A program made the translations under genes and the position numbers. A stretch of DNA of 64,000 nucleotides. Source: CAVPMN01 sp963706425 (GTDB lineage: Bacteria; Actinomycetota; Acidimicrobiia; Acidimicrobiales; Acidimicrobilacustridaceae). The notes beneath the pieces were generated by a model that made no database searches, had not been told where the DNA came from, and was given only the letters and a program-made list of their open reading frames with translations. The DNA lies in contig CAVPMN010000020.1 of assembly GCA_963706425.1 (NCBI GenBank), forward strand, positions 248,001-312,000, in the 5' to 3' direction. Below, one piece after another: positions 43,420 to 52,172 of the stretch. Within the stretch, counting starts at the first letter, position 1, and each line of letters begins with the position of its first letter.

Positions 43420-44157
43420 ATGCCAGATGATCACTTCGGAGACGCGGTCGCCGAGCGCTACGACCGCGATGCGGCGCCCATGTTCGATCCCGCGGTGCTC
43501 GGTCCAACCGTCGACCTGCTCGCCGAGCTCGCCGGCGATGGCGCCGCCCTCGAGCTCGCCATCGGCACCGGTCGGGTCGCCCTACCTCTCGCCGGCCGGG
43601 GTGTGCGCGTGGCGGGCATCGAGCTGTCGGCGGCCATGGTGGCCCGTCTACAGGCCAAGGCCGGCGCCGAGCGCATCGACGTCACCCTGGGCGACATGGC
43701 CACGACCCGCGTGCCCGGCAGCTTCCAGCTCGTGTATCTCGTCTACAACACGATCGGGAACCTGTTCACCCAGCAGCGCCAGGTGGCGTGCTTCGCCAAC
43801 GCCGCCACCCACCTCGAGCCAGGCGGCTACTTCGTCATCGAGGTGGGCGTGCCGAGGCTGCGCCAGCTCCCGCCCGGTGCCGACGCCCGAGTGTTCGCGC
43901 ACGCGCCGGGCTATGTGGGCTACGACCGCTACACCGATCTCGTCGCCCAGCAGGCGGTGTCGCACCACTTCGTGGCCGGGCGTGAAGGCCAACAGGAGTT
44001 CACGACACCGTTCCGCTACGTCTGGCCCTCGGAGCTCGACCTCATGGCCCAGCTCGCCGGGCTCACCCTCCACGAGCGTTGGGCCGACTGGCAGCGCACC
44101 CCGTTCACCGGCGACAGCACCTCGCACGTCTCGGTGTGGACGAAGCCACGCTCTTAG
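43420..44157 (+). CDS. Class I SAM-dependent methyltransferase
   Basis: 245 residues from ATG 43420. Motif I is ALELAIGTGRVALPLAGRGV, followed by VAGIELSAAMVARLQAK and the acidic-loop GDMATTRVPGSFQLVYLVYNTIGNL. The central block AATHLEPGGYFVIEVGVPRL is typical of the Methyltransf_25 group. The last 70 residues form a beta-rich cap (YRYVWPSELDLMAQLAGLTLHERW). The substrate is unknown. It converges on the MBL gene with a 4-bp overlap of their ends. Confidence 0.87.
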   Translation: MPDDHFGDAVAERYDRDAAPMFDPAVLGPTVDLLAELAGDGAALELAIGTGRVALPLAGRGVRVAGIELSAAMVARLQAKAGAERIDVTLGDMATTRVPGSFQLVYLVYNTIGNLFTQQRQVACFANAATHLEPGGYFVIEVGVPRLRQLPPGADARVFAHAPGYVGYDRYTDLVAQQAVSHHFVAGREGQQEFTTPFRYVWPSELDLMAQLAGLTLHERWADWQRTPFTGDSTSHVSVWTKPRS

Positions 44158-45425
44158 GCGCTGCCGTCCCAGCGGGCGAGTTGGGTGCGCAGCCAGCCGT
44201 TCTCCCAGAAGCTGATGTCGCCGCCGTGGTCGAGCAGGTAGCGGTGGGCGCCGGCCATCACGGCGGCCAGGCGGACGTCGTCGGGCGCAACGGCCTCGAC
44301 CGCCTCCCCGAGCCGGATGGCCACCGCCGCATCACCGCGCTCGAGGGCGGCCCCCGCTCGATCGAGCGTGCCCTCGATGCCGACGGCATCGACCAGCTCG
44401 GCCAGCGCCGCGGGCGCGGGATCGGGATAAAGCTCGGTGGTCGACTGCAACTTGAACCAGCCGATGTAGCTCTCCCAGAGCGTGCGCACTCCCCAGGCGA
44501 CCTTGCCGTAGCCCTGGCCGACCCGCAGCTCGGGAGGGAGCTCGATCTCGCGCATCAACGTCCAGACGTCGACTCCCGCGTTGAAGCCTTCGAGCGTGCG
44601 GTCGTGCACATAGGTGACCGCACCGTGCAGTCGCTCGAGCGACGCCTCGATCAGATCGGCACCCACGATCGGATCATGGCGACCGGTGACGAGGATCTCG
44701 GGCCGCAGCTCGCGCACCATGCGGTTGGTCGCCAGCTGCGGCTCGACGAACCGGTACCGATCGCCCCTGATGGTGTTGAGGTTCGGAAAGTGTGGGAACA
44801 GCGGGCCGAACAAGTTGCTGACCAGCGCCACTCGGGGCTCGGGCAACCACACCACACAGCAGTCGACCGTCTCGCCGACCGCCGCGAGCAGCTCGATGCG
44901 CAGCCCGTCGACCGTCAGGCCGAGTCGGTCCTCGAAGACGATGTCGGGGGTCGGCTCGGACTGGCGCATCGACACGCCCGGATTCTGCTCGTGGATGCGC
45001 TTGGCGTCGGTGCCCAACATGTCGAACCAGATCCCCGCTGTGCGCATGCGCAGGCCCTGGATGCGCTTGTCATCGGCCTGGCACGCCGGGTTGTTGGCCT
45101 GAGCGATGTAGGTGGTGCCCGGCTCGCGGAACAAGTCGACCCCGCCGACGTGATCGACGTGGGCCTGCGTGGTGATGATGTGGTGGGTGGGCCCCGGGCG
45201 GATGGCATCGAAGACCCGCTTGTGGTGGGGCGCCTCGTAGCCCATGCCGGTGTTGACGATCACCCGGCCGGTGTCGGTGAGCACCAGGTAGGCGGCGGTG
45301 TTGCCGCCCGACCGGAACACGAGGTCGTCGACCACCGGGTGGGCGGGGTCGTCGTAGACCGCGGTGAGCAGCTCTTTGCCCGGTCTGGTGTCGATGAGGT
45401 GGTCGACCTGCTGCTGGATGTTCAC
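44154..45425 (-). CDS. MBL-fold protein with alkylsulfatase-type dimerisation domain
   Basis: 423 residues. The MBL part (to about residue 260) has NTAAYLVLTDTGRVIVNTG and a metal motif read as TTQAHVDHVGG, where the first His of the usual THxHxDH is Gln. Later metal-ligand regions are AAVGETVDCCVVWLPE and VTGRHDPIVG. The C-terminal part (WESYIGWFKLQSTTELYPDP, then ALERGDAAVAIRLGEAVEAVAPDD and SFWENGWL) resembles the dimerisation domain of SdsA1-like alkylsulfatases. A sulfate-ester hydrolase role is possible, but the changed motif leaves it open. It is the last gene of a tight operon, coupled by ATGA to the sulfotransferase. Confidence 0.78.
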   Translation of the reverse strand: MNIQQQVDHLIDTRPGKELLTAVYDDPAHPVVDDLVFRSGGNTAAYLVLTDTGRVIVNTGMGYEAPHHKRVFDAIRPGPTHHIITTQAHVDHVGGVDLFREPGTTYIAQANNPACQADDKRIQGLRMRTAGIWFDMLGTDAKRIHEQNPGVSMRQSEPTPDIVFEDRLGLTVDGLRIELLAAVGETVDCCVVWLPEPRVALVSNLFGPLFPHFPNLNTIRGDRYRFVEPQLATNRMVRELRPEILVTGRHDPIVGADLIEASLERLHGAVTYVHDRTLEGFNAGVDVWTLMREIELPPELRVGQGYGKVAWGVRTLWESYIGWFKLQSTTELYPDPAPAALAELVDAVGIEGTLDRAGAALERGDAAVAIRLGEAVEAVAPDDVRLAAVMAGAHRYLLDHGGDISFWENGWLRTQLARWDGSA

Positions 45426-46675
45426 TGGACCTCGATCCTCACGGGGAAGTGGTCGAGGTACGCCCCGAACCGCGAGCGCACCTCCTCGGGCGTGACGGAG
45501 AAGTCGCCGCGCAGGTCGTAGACGACCCGGCCTTCCTTCCCCCGCGGGTGATCGGCCTGATAGGCGGCGATCTCCGTGCGGGCATCGTCGGTGAGCTCGA
45601 TGCCGGCGCAGTCGTAGACCCGCTGCAGCGTGCCCATCTCGTCGGCCATGTACTCGTCGAAGAACACGTCGACCGTGCGATGCTCGGGCAGCAGGTGCCG
45701 ATCACGAAGTGACGCGTCGAGCAGTCGGCCGATGCGATCGGTCCAGTAGTCGACGTACCAGTCGGGCCGGGGCGTGCGGTAGGCGGTGCGGGCGCCGTAG
45801 GTGAGCATGGTGGCGGTCGACTGCACCACGGCGACCGGATCGCGATGGGTGACGACGATCGTGGCGTCGGGGAAGGTGGTGAGCAGCGGGCCGATCTGCT
45901 CGAGGTGCTGGGGCGACTTCAGCACCCAGCGATCACGGGGGCGGTACCACTGCAGGATCTGCAGCACCCGCTTGAGATAGGCGTAGTGGGGGGTCTGATC
46001 GTGGGCCAGGTAGTAGTCGCGCCACTCGGGTGCGCGGGCCACCCACTCGAGGTTGTAGTTCGAGAAGTCGGGCGCCATCAGCTCGTTCTCCTCGTGGACG
46101 TGATCGGGCTCCATCGGGTGCATGGCGGCCACGAACGGCGCCCCGGCCTGCATGGCCTCCCACGCCTGTTGGCACCGTGTCCAGCGCGGATCGACACCGT
46201 CGACCTCGGGCGGCTCGCGCGGATCGGGCACCGGCTCGTAGGACTCCCACAGCGGCATCGATCGAAAGCGGGTGTCGGCCGCCAGGAGGTTGACCAGGTT
46301 GGTGGTGCCCGAGCGCGGCAGCCCGATGACGATCACCGGCTTCTCGATGGGGATGTCGGTGATCTCCGGATGGCGTCGCAGCAGGTCGACGATTCGCAGT
46401 CGATTGGCCGCGTAGCGGGTGCAGTCGGCGAACATGAGCAGCCGGCCGAGCCCCGTGCGCTCAGGGTCGGCGTCCATCTCGGCCAGTTGCACGCCGAGCC
46501 GCTCACGGAAGTCGTCGGGCCCGAAGTCGTCGAGTCCGGTGCGGGCCATCGCCGCGTCGCACACGGCATCGACGGTGAGGTCGGTGTGCTTCGACTCGCC
46601 GTAGTCGATGCCCATCTTCTGGATGTCGTTGAGCACCGGCGCGGCCAGGTCGTCGATGCGGATGTCGTCGGTCAC
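45422..46675 (-). CDS. PAPS-dependent sulfotransferase family protein
   Basis: 417 residues. The 5'-phosphosulfate loop is VIVIGLPRSGTTNLVNLLAADTRFRSMPLWES. The 3'-phosphate segment is WVLKSPQHLEQIGPLLTTFPDATIVVTHRDPVAVVQSTATML. The C-terminal part is VDVFFDEYMADEMGTLQRVYDCAGIEL. It belongs to the same Sulfotransfer_3 branch as the gene at 33824 but is not a close duplicate. It starts eight bases after the SDR gene ends and overlaps the alkylsulfatase-like gene by 4 bp, which puts sulfation and possible desulfation in one transcript. Confidence 0.88.
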   Translation of the reverse strand: MTDDIRIDDLAAPVLNDIQKMGIDYGESKHTDLTVDAVCDAAMARTGLDDFGPDDFRERLGVQLAEMDADPERTGLGRLLMFADCTRYAANRLRIVDLLRRHPEITDIPIEKPVIVIGLPRSGTTNLVNLLAADTRFRSMPLWESYEPVPDPREPPEVDGVDPRWTRCQQAWEAMQAGAPFVAAMHPMEPDHVHEENELMAPDFSNYNLEWVARAPEWRDYYLAHDQTPHYAYLKRVLQILQWYRPRDRWVLKSPQHLEQIGPLLTTFPDATIVVTHRDPVAVVQSTATMLTYGARTAYRTPRPDWYVDYWTDRIGRLLDASLRDRHLLPEHRTVDVFFDEYMADEMGTLQRVYDCAGIELTDDARTEIAAYQADHPRGKEGRVVYDLRGDFSVTPEEVRSRFGAYLDHFPVRIEVQ

Positions 46676-46684
46676 GATGCTTCC

Positions 46685-47434
46685 CTACTGCGCGAGGTAG
46701 CCGCCGTCGACGGCGAACACGGCGCCGGTGGTGAACGACGATGCCTCGGTCGAGAGGAACAGCACCGCCGCGGCGACCTCGTCCGGCGTGCCCATGCGGC
46801 CCATGACGCCGCGGCCCACCTCGGCCGCCAGCAGCTCGGGCATCGACTTCATCGGCGCGGTCATCGGGGTGTCGATGAGCCCTGGGGCGACCGCGTTGAC
46901 TCTGATGCCGTCTGGTGCCCAGTGCACGGCGAGGTTGCGGGTGAGAGCAAGAAGCGCCGCCTTGGCCGCTGAGTAGCCGGGCACGATCGTGGTGGAGCGA
47001 AACGACGTCATCGAAACCACGTTCACGACGCTGGCGCCGCCGGCCATCGAACTGGCGGCCAGCGCTGCGCGCGACCGCACGGTCAGCCGCTGCGCTCCCT
47101 CGACGTTCATGGCGAGCGAGGCGGCGAAGCCCTCGGGAGACCACTCGTCGAGACCGTCAGGAAAGTTGGCGCCCGCGTTGTTGACGAGCACATCGAGCGG
47201 GTCGAGGTCGTCGGCGAGGGCATCCACCGCGACGGTGTCACGCATCTCGAGCTGACGGAAGGTGAACACGTTGAGATCGGTGTCGTAGTCGGAGGGCGAC
47301 GGACGCGTGCCGGTGATGGTGACCGATGCACCCGCCGCTGCGAACGCGGCGGCGACGGCGTGGCCGATGCCGCTGGTGCCCCCGGTGACGAGCACCGACG
47401 TGCCTGCGAAGTCGAAGGTCAACCTGTTGGTCAT
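46685..47434 (-). CDS. Classical SDR oxidoreductase
   Basis: 249 residues from ATG 47434. Cofactor motif VTGGTSGIGHAVAAAFAAAG, NNAGANFPDG, the active site SMTSFRSTTIVPGYSAAKAALLALT (Ser, Tyr, Lys complete) and VNAVAPGLIDTPM, then TTGAVFAVDGGYLAQ. It is an NAD(P)-dependent alcohol/ketone dehydrogenase with a full catalytic set. Its start overlaps the stop of the MDR gene upstream by ATGA. It belongs to the five-gene operon 49369-44154. Confidence 0.9.
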   Translation of the reverse strand: MTNRLTFDFAGTSVLVTGGTSGIGHAVAAAFAAAGASVTITGTRPSPSDYDTDLNVFTFRQLEMRDTVAVDALADDLDPLDVLVNNAGANFPDGLDEWSPEGFAASLAMNVEGAQRLTVRSRAALAASSMAGGASVVNVVSMTSFRSTTIVPGYSAAKAALLALTRNLAVHWAPDGIRVNAVAPGLIDTPMTAPMKSMPELLAAEVGRGVMGRMGTPDEVAAAVLFLSTEASSFTTGAVFAVDGGYLAQ

Positions 47435-48438
47435 CGAACCTCCCCCATGGTGATCATGACCTTGCCGCAGTCCTTCGAGCCTTCCAGCACGGCCAGTCCG
47501 TCGCCGAATCGCTCGAGGGGCAGGGTGTGGGTGATGAGCTTCGAGAGGTCGCGGCGGTCGAGCAGCTCGATGGCGTCTTCGAACCGCTCCGGATACTCCA
47601 TCGACCCGCGAATGGTGAACTGCTTCATCAGCACGTTCACGTAGTTCGTGGGCACGGGTCGGTAGTGCAACGCGACGACCACGAGACGACCGTCGACCCG
47701 ACCGTGCTGCAGCACGTCGCCGATCACGCTGTCGGCTCCCGACGCTTCGATGTAGACGTCGGTGGCCGGCGTGGGCCCGAAGAGGAACGGGGTGGTGCCG
47801 TGGATGCGGGCCAGCTCTTCCCACACGTCGACAGCGGTCGGGTCGAGCGTGTGGGCGGCACCCATCTCGCGGGCCAGATCGAGGCGGGGCCGGCTGAGAT
47901 CGATGGCCACCGTGTCGTGGACGCCGCGGTCGGCCAGGGTCGCGAGCGCCATGAGCCCGATGGGCCCACAGCCGAACACGGCCACCGTGTCCCCCGGCTT
48001 CGCGTCGGCCTGGTTGACCGCTTGCATGCCGACGGCCAGCGGCTCGGCCAGAGCAGCCGTGGTGAGCTCCATGGTGTCGGGCACCGCGAACAGGCGTCCG
48101 CCGCGGGCCGCGTCGGGCACGTGCAGCAACGGCGTGAGGCCGCCTTGACCCCCGCCCGTGCCCATTGGCATGCCCTCGGGTTCGGACGGGCACACCACCA
48201 CCCGATCGCCGACGGCGACGTCGCCCACCTCGTCCCCCACCCACTCGACCACCCCCGCCATCTCGTGGCCGAGCGGGATCGGGTGCCCGGGAGTCATGCC
48301 CAGGTGCACATAGGAGACGTCAGTGCCGCAGATGCCGCAGGCGGCCACCCGCACCAGGGCGTCGCGAGGGCCGGGCTGTGGTTCGGGGATGTCGTCGAGA
48401 CGCCAGTCGTTCGCGCCGTGGAGCATGACCTGCTTCAT
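47431..48438 (-). CDS. Medium-chain alcohol dehydrogenase (MDR), threonine/sorbitol dehydrogenase-like
   Basis: 335 residues. Catalytic-zinc ligands are in ACGICGTDVSYVHLG and PLGHEMAGVVEWVG. The Rossmann domain is VAVFGCGPIGLMALATLADRG, followed by VAIDLSRPRLDLAREMGAAHTLDP. The structural-zinc loop that normally has four cysteines is reduced to a single Cys (VVVCPSEPEGMPMG), so only the catalytic zinc is expected. It oxidises a secondary alcohol or reduces a ketone. It is coupled by ATGA to the SDR downstream and starts nine bases after the upstream SDR ends. Confidence 0.88.
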   Translation of the reverse strand: MKQVMLHGANDWRLDDIPEPQPGPRDALVRVAACGICGTDVSYVHLGMTPGHPIPLGHEMAGVVEWVGDEVGDVAVGDRVVVCPSEPEGMPMGTGGGQGGLTPLLHVPDAARGGRLFAVPDTMELTTAALAEPLAVGMQAVNQADAKPGDTVAVFGCGPIGLMALATLADRGVHDTVAIDLSRPRLDLAREMGAAHTLDPTAVDVWEELARIHGTTPFLFGPTPATDVYIEASGADSVIGDVLQHGRVDGRLVVVALHYRPVPTNYVNVLMKQFTIRGSMEYPERFEDAIELLDRRDLSKLITHTLPLERFGDGLAVLEGSKDCGKVMITMGEVR

Positions 48439-48447
48439 CGGTGGGCC

Positions 48448-49369
48448 TCAGCGGACGACGAGGGGGATGCCGGTCTCGCGCTCGGAGACCGCCCAGAGCG
48501 TGGCGATGGCCTTGCCGCTACCGGGGCGGAGCATCGGCCGGCGCACCGGCGGGCCGTTGTTGACGAACAAAGGCACGTAGAACTGGCCGCCTTTCGCCTG
48601 CGGGTCGGTCGCCGCACGGATCTGGGGCAACGCTCCGGCGGCCGCGCTCATGCCGACGAGCGACGAGGCCTTGTGGGCCAGACCGCCGGACACGCCGGTG
48701 CCGCCCTCGGCGACCGTCCTGGCCTGCAGGTCGGTGTCGGAGAGACCCGGGTGGGCGAGCAGGCTCATGGCCGACACGCCAGCCGTCTCGAACTCGTGCT
48801 GCAAGCCGATGGCGAAGTGGTAGTTGGCGAGCTTCGACTGGCCGTAGGCCCGCCACGGCTTGTAGCGACCGTGCAGGTGGGGGTTGTCCGGGTCGACCGG
48901 TCGGCCGATGTGATGTGCGGTGCTGGTGACGGTGACCACCCTCGCCCGATCGGCCGCCACGATCGCCGGCATCAGCAGCGCGGTGAGCGCCCAGTGGCCG
49001 AGGTGGTTCACGCCGAACTGCATCTCGAAGCCATCCGCGGTCTTGCGCTCGGGCATCGCCATCAGGCCGGCGTTGTTCACCAGGATGTCGATGTGGTCGT
49101 GGGAGGACCCGATGCTGATCGGCCGCCTCGCGCACGGACGCCAGCGAGGCGAGGTCGAGGGCGACGACCTCGAACGAGGCCTCGGGGGTGTCGGACCTGA
49201 TCTCCTCCGCAGCAGACGCGGCCTTGGCCTGGTCTCGCGCGGCCATGACAACGTGCGCGCCCTTCCCGGCAAAGGCCTTGGCCGTCTCGAGGCCCAGGCC
49301 TCCGTTCGCGCCCGTGACCACCGCGATCTTGCCACTCAGGTCTGGTATCGAAGCTCGGTCGTAGCCCAT
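48448..49369 (-). CDS. SDR oxidoreductase, retinol dehydrogenase-like (frame break)
   Basis: About 307 residues from ATG 49369 (MGYDRASIPDLSGKIAVVTGANGGLGLETAKAF). A base lost near 49120 moves the frame to SSHDHIDILVNNAGLMAMPERKTADGFEMQFGVNHLGHWALTALLMP. The active site VTVTSTAHHIGR and WRAYGQSKLANYHFA gives Ser, Tyr and Lys. The length and the long C-terminal part match retinol-dehydrogenase or WWOX-like SDRs. It is the first gene of the five-gene operon with the MDR, SDR, sulfotransferase and MBL genes. Confidence 0.85.
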
Positions 49370-49428
49370 CCCCGACGACGCTAGCGGCCCCCCGACGGGT
49401 GAACGCCGAAGTGGCCGACCGTTGGCTG

Positions 49429-50805
49429 CTAGCCGGCGACGACTGCGGCGACGAGACGGTCGATGGCCGCGACCGCACGGCTCGCTGCGCCTGGCTCACC
49501 GTTGACGACCACCGAGAACACCACCTGACGGCCATCGGGCATGACGGCGTAGCCGGAGAGCGCGCTACCACCGATGATGCTGCCGGTCTTGGCCCACACC
49601 TTGCCGTTTGTCGTCAGGCCCGTGAGCCGGCCGCCGAGCGTGCCGGTGCGGCCCGCCACCGGCAACCCCGACCACAGATCGCCCGCCCAGGGTTGGCTGA
49701 TGGCGACCTGCAAGAGGTGGCGCCACTCTCGGGCCGAGCGCCAGTTGTCTCGGGAGAGGCCCGATCCGTCGCCCGCCGCCCCCGTGAGGTGCAGGCACCA
49801 CGGTTCGAGGGCGGTGGCGACGCGGGACAACCCCGCGTCGGTGCTGCCCGACCCGATCTCCCGAACGAGCGCCTCGGCGATCTCGTTGTCGCTGCGCAAG
49901 AGCATGTCGTGGGTGAGCTCTGCCGTGGTCGGTGAGTCGACAACCGCGACCACCGGGGCGGCAGCGCCCGCTACCCCGTGGCGGACAGGCCCATCGACCG
50001 CGACTCCCACCGCCCGAAGCGCAGCGACGAACGCTTCCCCGTTGCCGAGAGCGGGATCGGCCAGATAAGCACCGTCGGTCCGCCCGCGATTGTCGTCGAC
50101 CGTCAGCGCCGACATCGGCCCGACATACGCGGGCATCTGCCAGTCCTGCCAGCCCCGGGCCGTGGTGGCGGGGTCGAAGTGCGACGCGTCGACGTGCACG
50201 CCTGCGACCCGCTGCACCCCCGCAGCGCGAACCTGACCGGCGAGAGCAGCCAACGAGTGCGCACCGCGGGTGCGCAGCGAGGGGTCACCTCCGGCGACGA
50301 GCACGAGGTGGTCGCCATCGTGGCGTACCTCGGTGCGAAAACGGGCGTCCGGATCGAGCAGCAGCCGCGCACCCACGGCGGTGAGCAGCTTCTCGTTGGA
50401 TGCCGGGAGCAAGGCGAGATCTGGCTCGAGGGCCACCACCTCCCCGTAGCCGTCGACCCAGACCGAGATCGAGCGCTGCACGTCGCCCCAGGCCGGATCG
50501 GCGAGGGCTGCGGCCAGTCGGTTCGCCCACTCATCCGGAGGGTCCTCGGCGCGGGCGTCGAGCTGCGGGCGCTGGTCGCACATCGGGGGCGCGCTCGTCG
50601 TGGTGCTCGGAGCCGTGGTGGAGGTGGTGACCGAGGTCGTGGTCGGCCCGACGGCGATGGTCGGTGAGAGAGCCAGATCGACCTCGGACCGTTGCACCGC
50701 CCACACCGACACGGTGGACGCCGCCACCACGATGACCGCGACGATCACGAGGACCATCGGCTGGCGACGCCCGCGCCTGGCGCCGTCGACGGAGCGTCGC
50801 AGCAT
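49429..50805 (-). CDS. dacB: D-alanyl-D-alanine carboxypeptidase, PBP4 (DacB) type
   Basis: 458 residues. A signal-anchor (MVLVIVAVIVVAASTVSVWAV) is followed by a Thr-rich linker. The peptidase S13 motifs are complete: S136-N-E-K139 (LLPASNEKLLTAVG), S305-D-N307 (LLRSDNEIAEAL) and K406-T-G408 (VWAKTGSIIGGSALSGY). The domain between the first two motifs is the usual PBP4 insertion, shorter than in E. coli. It trims or hydrolyses cross-links of peptidoglycan outside the cell. The gene is alone, divergent from the 3-HIBADH-like gene. I see no operon partner. Confidence 0.92.
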   Translation of the reverse strand: MLRRSVDGARRGRRQPMVLVIVAVIVVAASTVSVWAVQRSEVDLALSPTIAVGPTTTSVTTSTTAPSTTTSAPPMCDQRPQLDARAEDPPDEWANRLAAALADPAWGDVQRSISVWVDGYGEVVALEPDLALLPASNEKLLTAVGARLLLDPDARFRTEVRHDGDHLVLVAGGDPSLRTRGAHSLAALAGQVRAAGVQRVAGVHVDASHFDPATTARGWQDWQMPAYVGPMSALTVDDNRGRTDGAYLADPALGNGEAFVAALRAVGVAVDGPVRHGVAGAAAPVVAVVDSPTTAELTHDMLLRSDNEIAEALVREIGSGSTDAGLSRVATALEPWCLHLTGAAGDGSGLSRDNWRSAREWRHLLQVAISQPWAGDLWSGLPVAGRTGTLGGRLTGLTTNGKVWAKTGSIIGGSALSGYAVMPDGRQVVFSVVVNGEPGAASRAVAAIDRLVAAVVAG

Positions 50806-50906
50806 CGACCCAGCCTGACATCCGTCGGGCACCCAGGGATGTCGGACGGGTAGCGCCGGAGGCCGCACGGCTTGCCAACCCACGGCCCGGTCGGTAGACC
50901 ACCGTC

Positions 50907-51774
50907 ATGCCAGAGGCCGTGGGGTTCGTGGGGCTGGGCACCATCGGGCGGCCGTTGGTCGACAACCTGGTGCGAGCCGGGGTGCCGACGACCGTCTTCG
51001 ACCTCGATCGGGCCGCGGTCGACGATGTGGTCTCGCGCGGTGCTCGACCAGCCGCCTCCCTGACTGAGCTGGCCGGCGACGGCACGGATCGTCGGGGTGT
51101 GCGTGCCCGCCGACGACCATGTGCGGGCCGTGCTCGCCGGCGACGACGGCCTGCTCGCACACCTACCCGCAGGCGCGGTCGTCGCCATCCACAGCACCGT
51201 GCTGCCCGAGACCGTGCGCTGGGCCGCCGACGCCGCTGCCGAGCGCGGCATCGGTGTGGTCGAGGCCCCGGTCACGGGAGGGGCAGCCGCGGCCGAGCAA
51301 GGCCGGTCGACCTTCCTGCTCGCCGGCGCACCCGAGCACGTCGAGGCGATCGAGCCGATCCTGGCCGCTTGCGGTGACGTCCGGGTCCAACTCGACGAGC
51401 TGGGCGACGCCAGCCGGCTGAAGCTGTGCATCAACCTGCAGACCTGCGTGACCTTCATGGGCATCTACGAAGCGGCCACGCTCGCCAAGCAGCTCGGCCT
51501 GCCCATCGACGGACTGAAGTCGGCCATGCGGGCGAACGGCCAGCTCGGCGAGATGTCAGCCAACTACTTCATGATGCAGGAGTTCTCGCCCGAGACCCTT
51601 GCCGATCCGGCGTTGCGCGCCACCCTGGCTCGCAACGCGGCCATCGTCGACAAGGACCTGACGCTCATCGCCGCGCTGGCCGACGAGATCGGCGCACGAG
51701 TGCCGGCCGCCCGCCTGGCCGGTGCCGAGGTGCCGCACTTCTTCTTCCTCGACGACCCGGAGAGCAGCCCATGA
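50907..51774 (+). CDS. 3-hydroxyisobutyrate dehydrogenase-like NAD(P) oxidoreductase (frame break)
   Basis: About 289 residues from ATG 50907 (MPEAVGFVGLGTIGRPLVDNLVRAGVP, the Rossmann GLGTIG). Near 51081 the frame changes to ARIVGVCVPADDHVRAVLAGDDG. The substrate-site motif VVEAPVTGGAAAAEQGRSTFLLAG and the catalytic-lysine helix ASRLKLCINLQTCVTF are both present. This is the beta-hydroxyacid dehydrogenase family. It overlaps the CMD gene by ATGA and so probably acts in one pathway with it. The substrate is not known. Confidence 0.85.
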
Positions 51775-52172
51775 CCGACCACGACGACGAGCCCGGCATC
51801 GATCCCGAGCGCATCGCCCGCGGCGCTGCGGTCTACGAGTCGGTGTACGGGGGCGTGCTGCCCGCCTTGCCGCCGGGAACCATGGCGTTCACCGATGTGA
51901 TGTACGCCCAACTCTTCGCCGAGCAGTGGACCCGTCCCGCACTCGGGTATCGCGAGCGGCGGTTGCTCACACTCGGCGTCATCGCCGCCATCGGCGACAC
52001 CGACACCTGGGCCATCCACCTCGAGGCCGCGCTGCGCAACGGCGAGATCACCGACACCGAAGCCCGCGAGCTCGTGATCCACCTGGCGCCCTACGTGGGC
52101 TATCCGCGGGTCTCTCCGATGACCGCGAAGACCGAGGTCGTCATCGCGAAGCTGGCACACGAACAGGAGTGA
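51771..52172 (+). CDS. Carboxymuconolactone decarboxylase family protein
   Basis: 133 residues from ATG 51771, overlapping the upstream stop. The CMD helices are FTDVMYAQLFAEQWTRPALGYRERRLLTLGVIAAIGDTDTWAIHLEAALRNGEITDTEARELVIHLAPYVGYP. The CxxC of AhpD-type members is absent, so it belongs to the non-redox decarboxylase or isomerase branch. It may act on a small acid or lactone together with the dehydrogenase before it. Its 3' end overlaps the P450 gene by 32 bp on the other strand. Confidence 0.87.
   Translation: MTDHDDEPGIDPERIARGAAVYESVYGGVLPALPPGTMAFTDVMYAQLFAEQWTRPALGYRERRLLTLGVIAAIGDTDTWAIHLEAALRNGEITDTEARELVIHLAPYVGYPRVSPMTAKTEVVIAKLAHEQE

Noticed and set aside
44079..45521. A 480-codon plus-strand frame opposite the MBL gene
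   Set aside because: It is the antisense shadow of the MBL protein and overlaps it completely; it has no start site signal or family.
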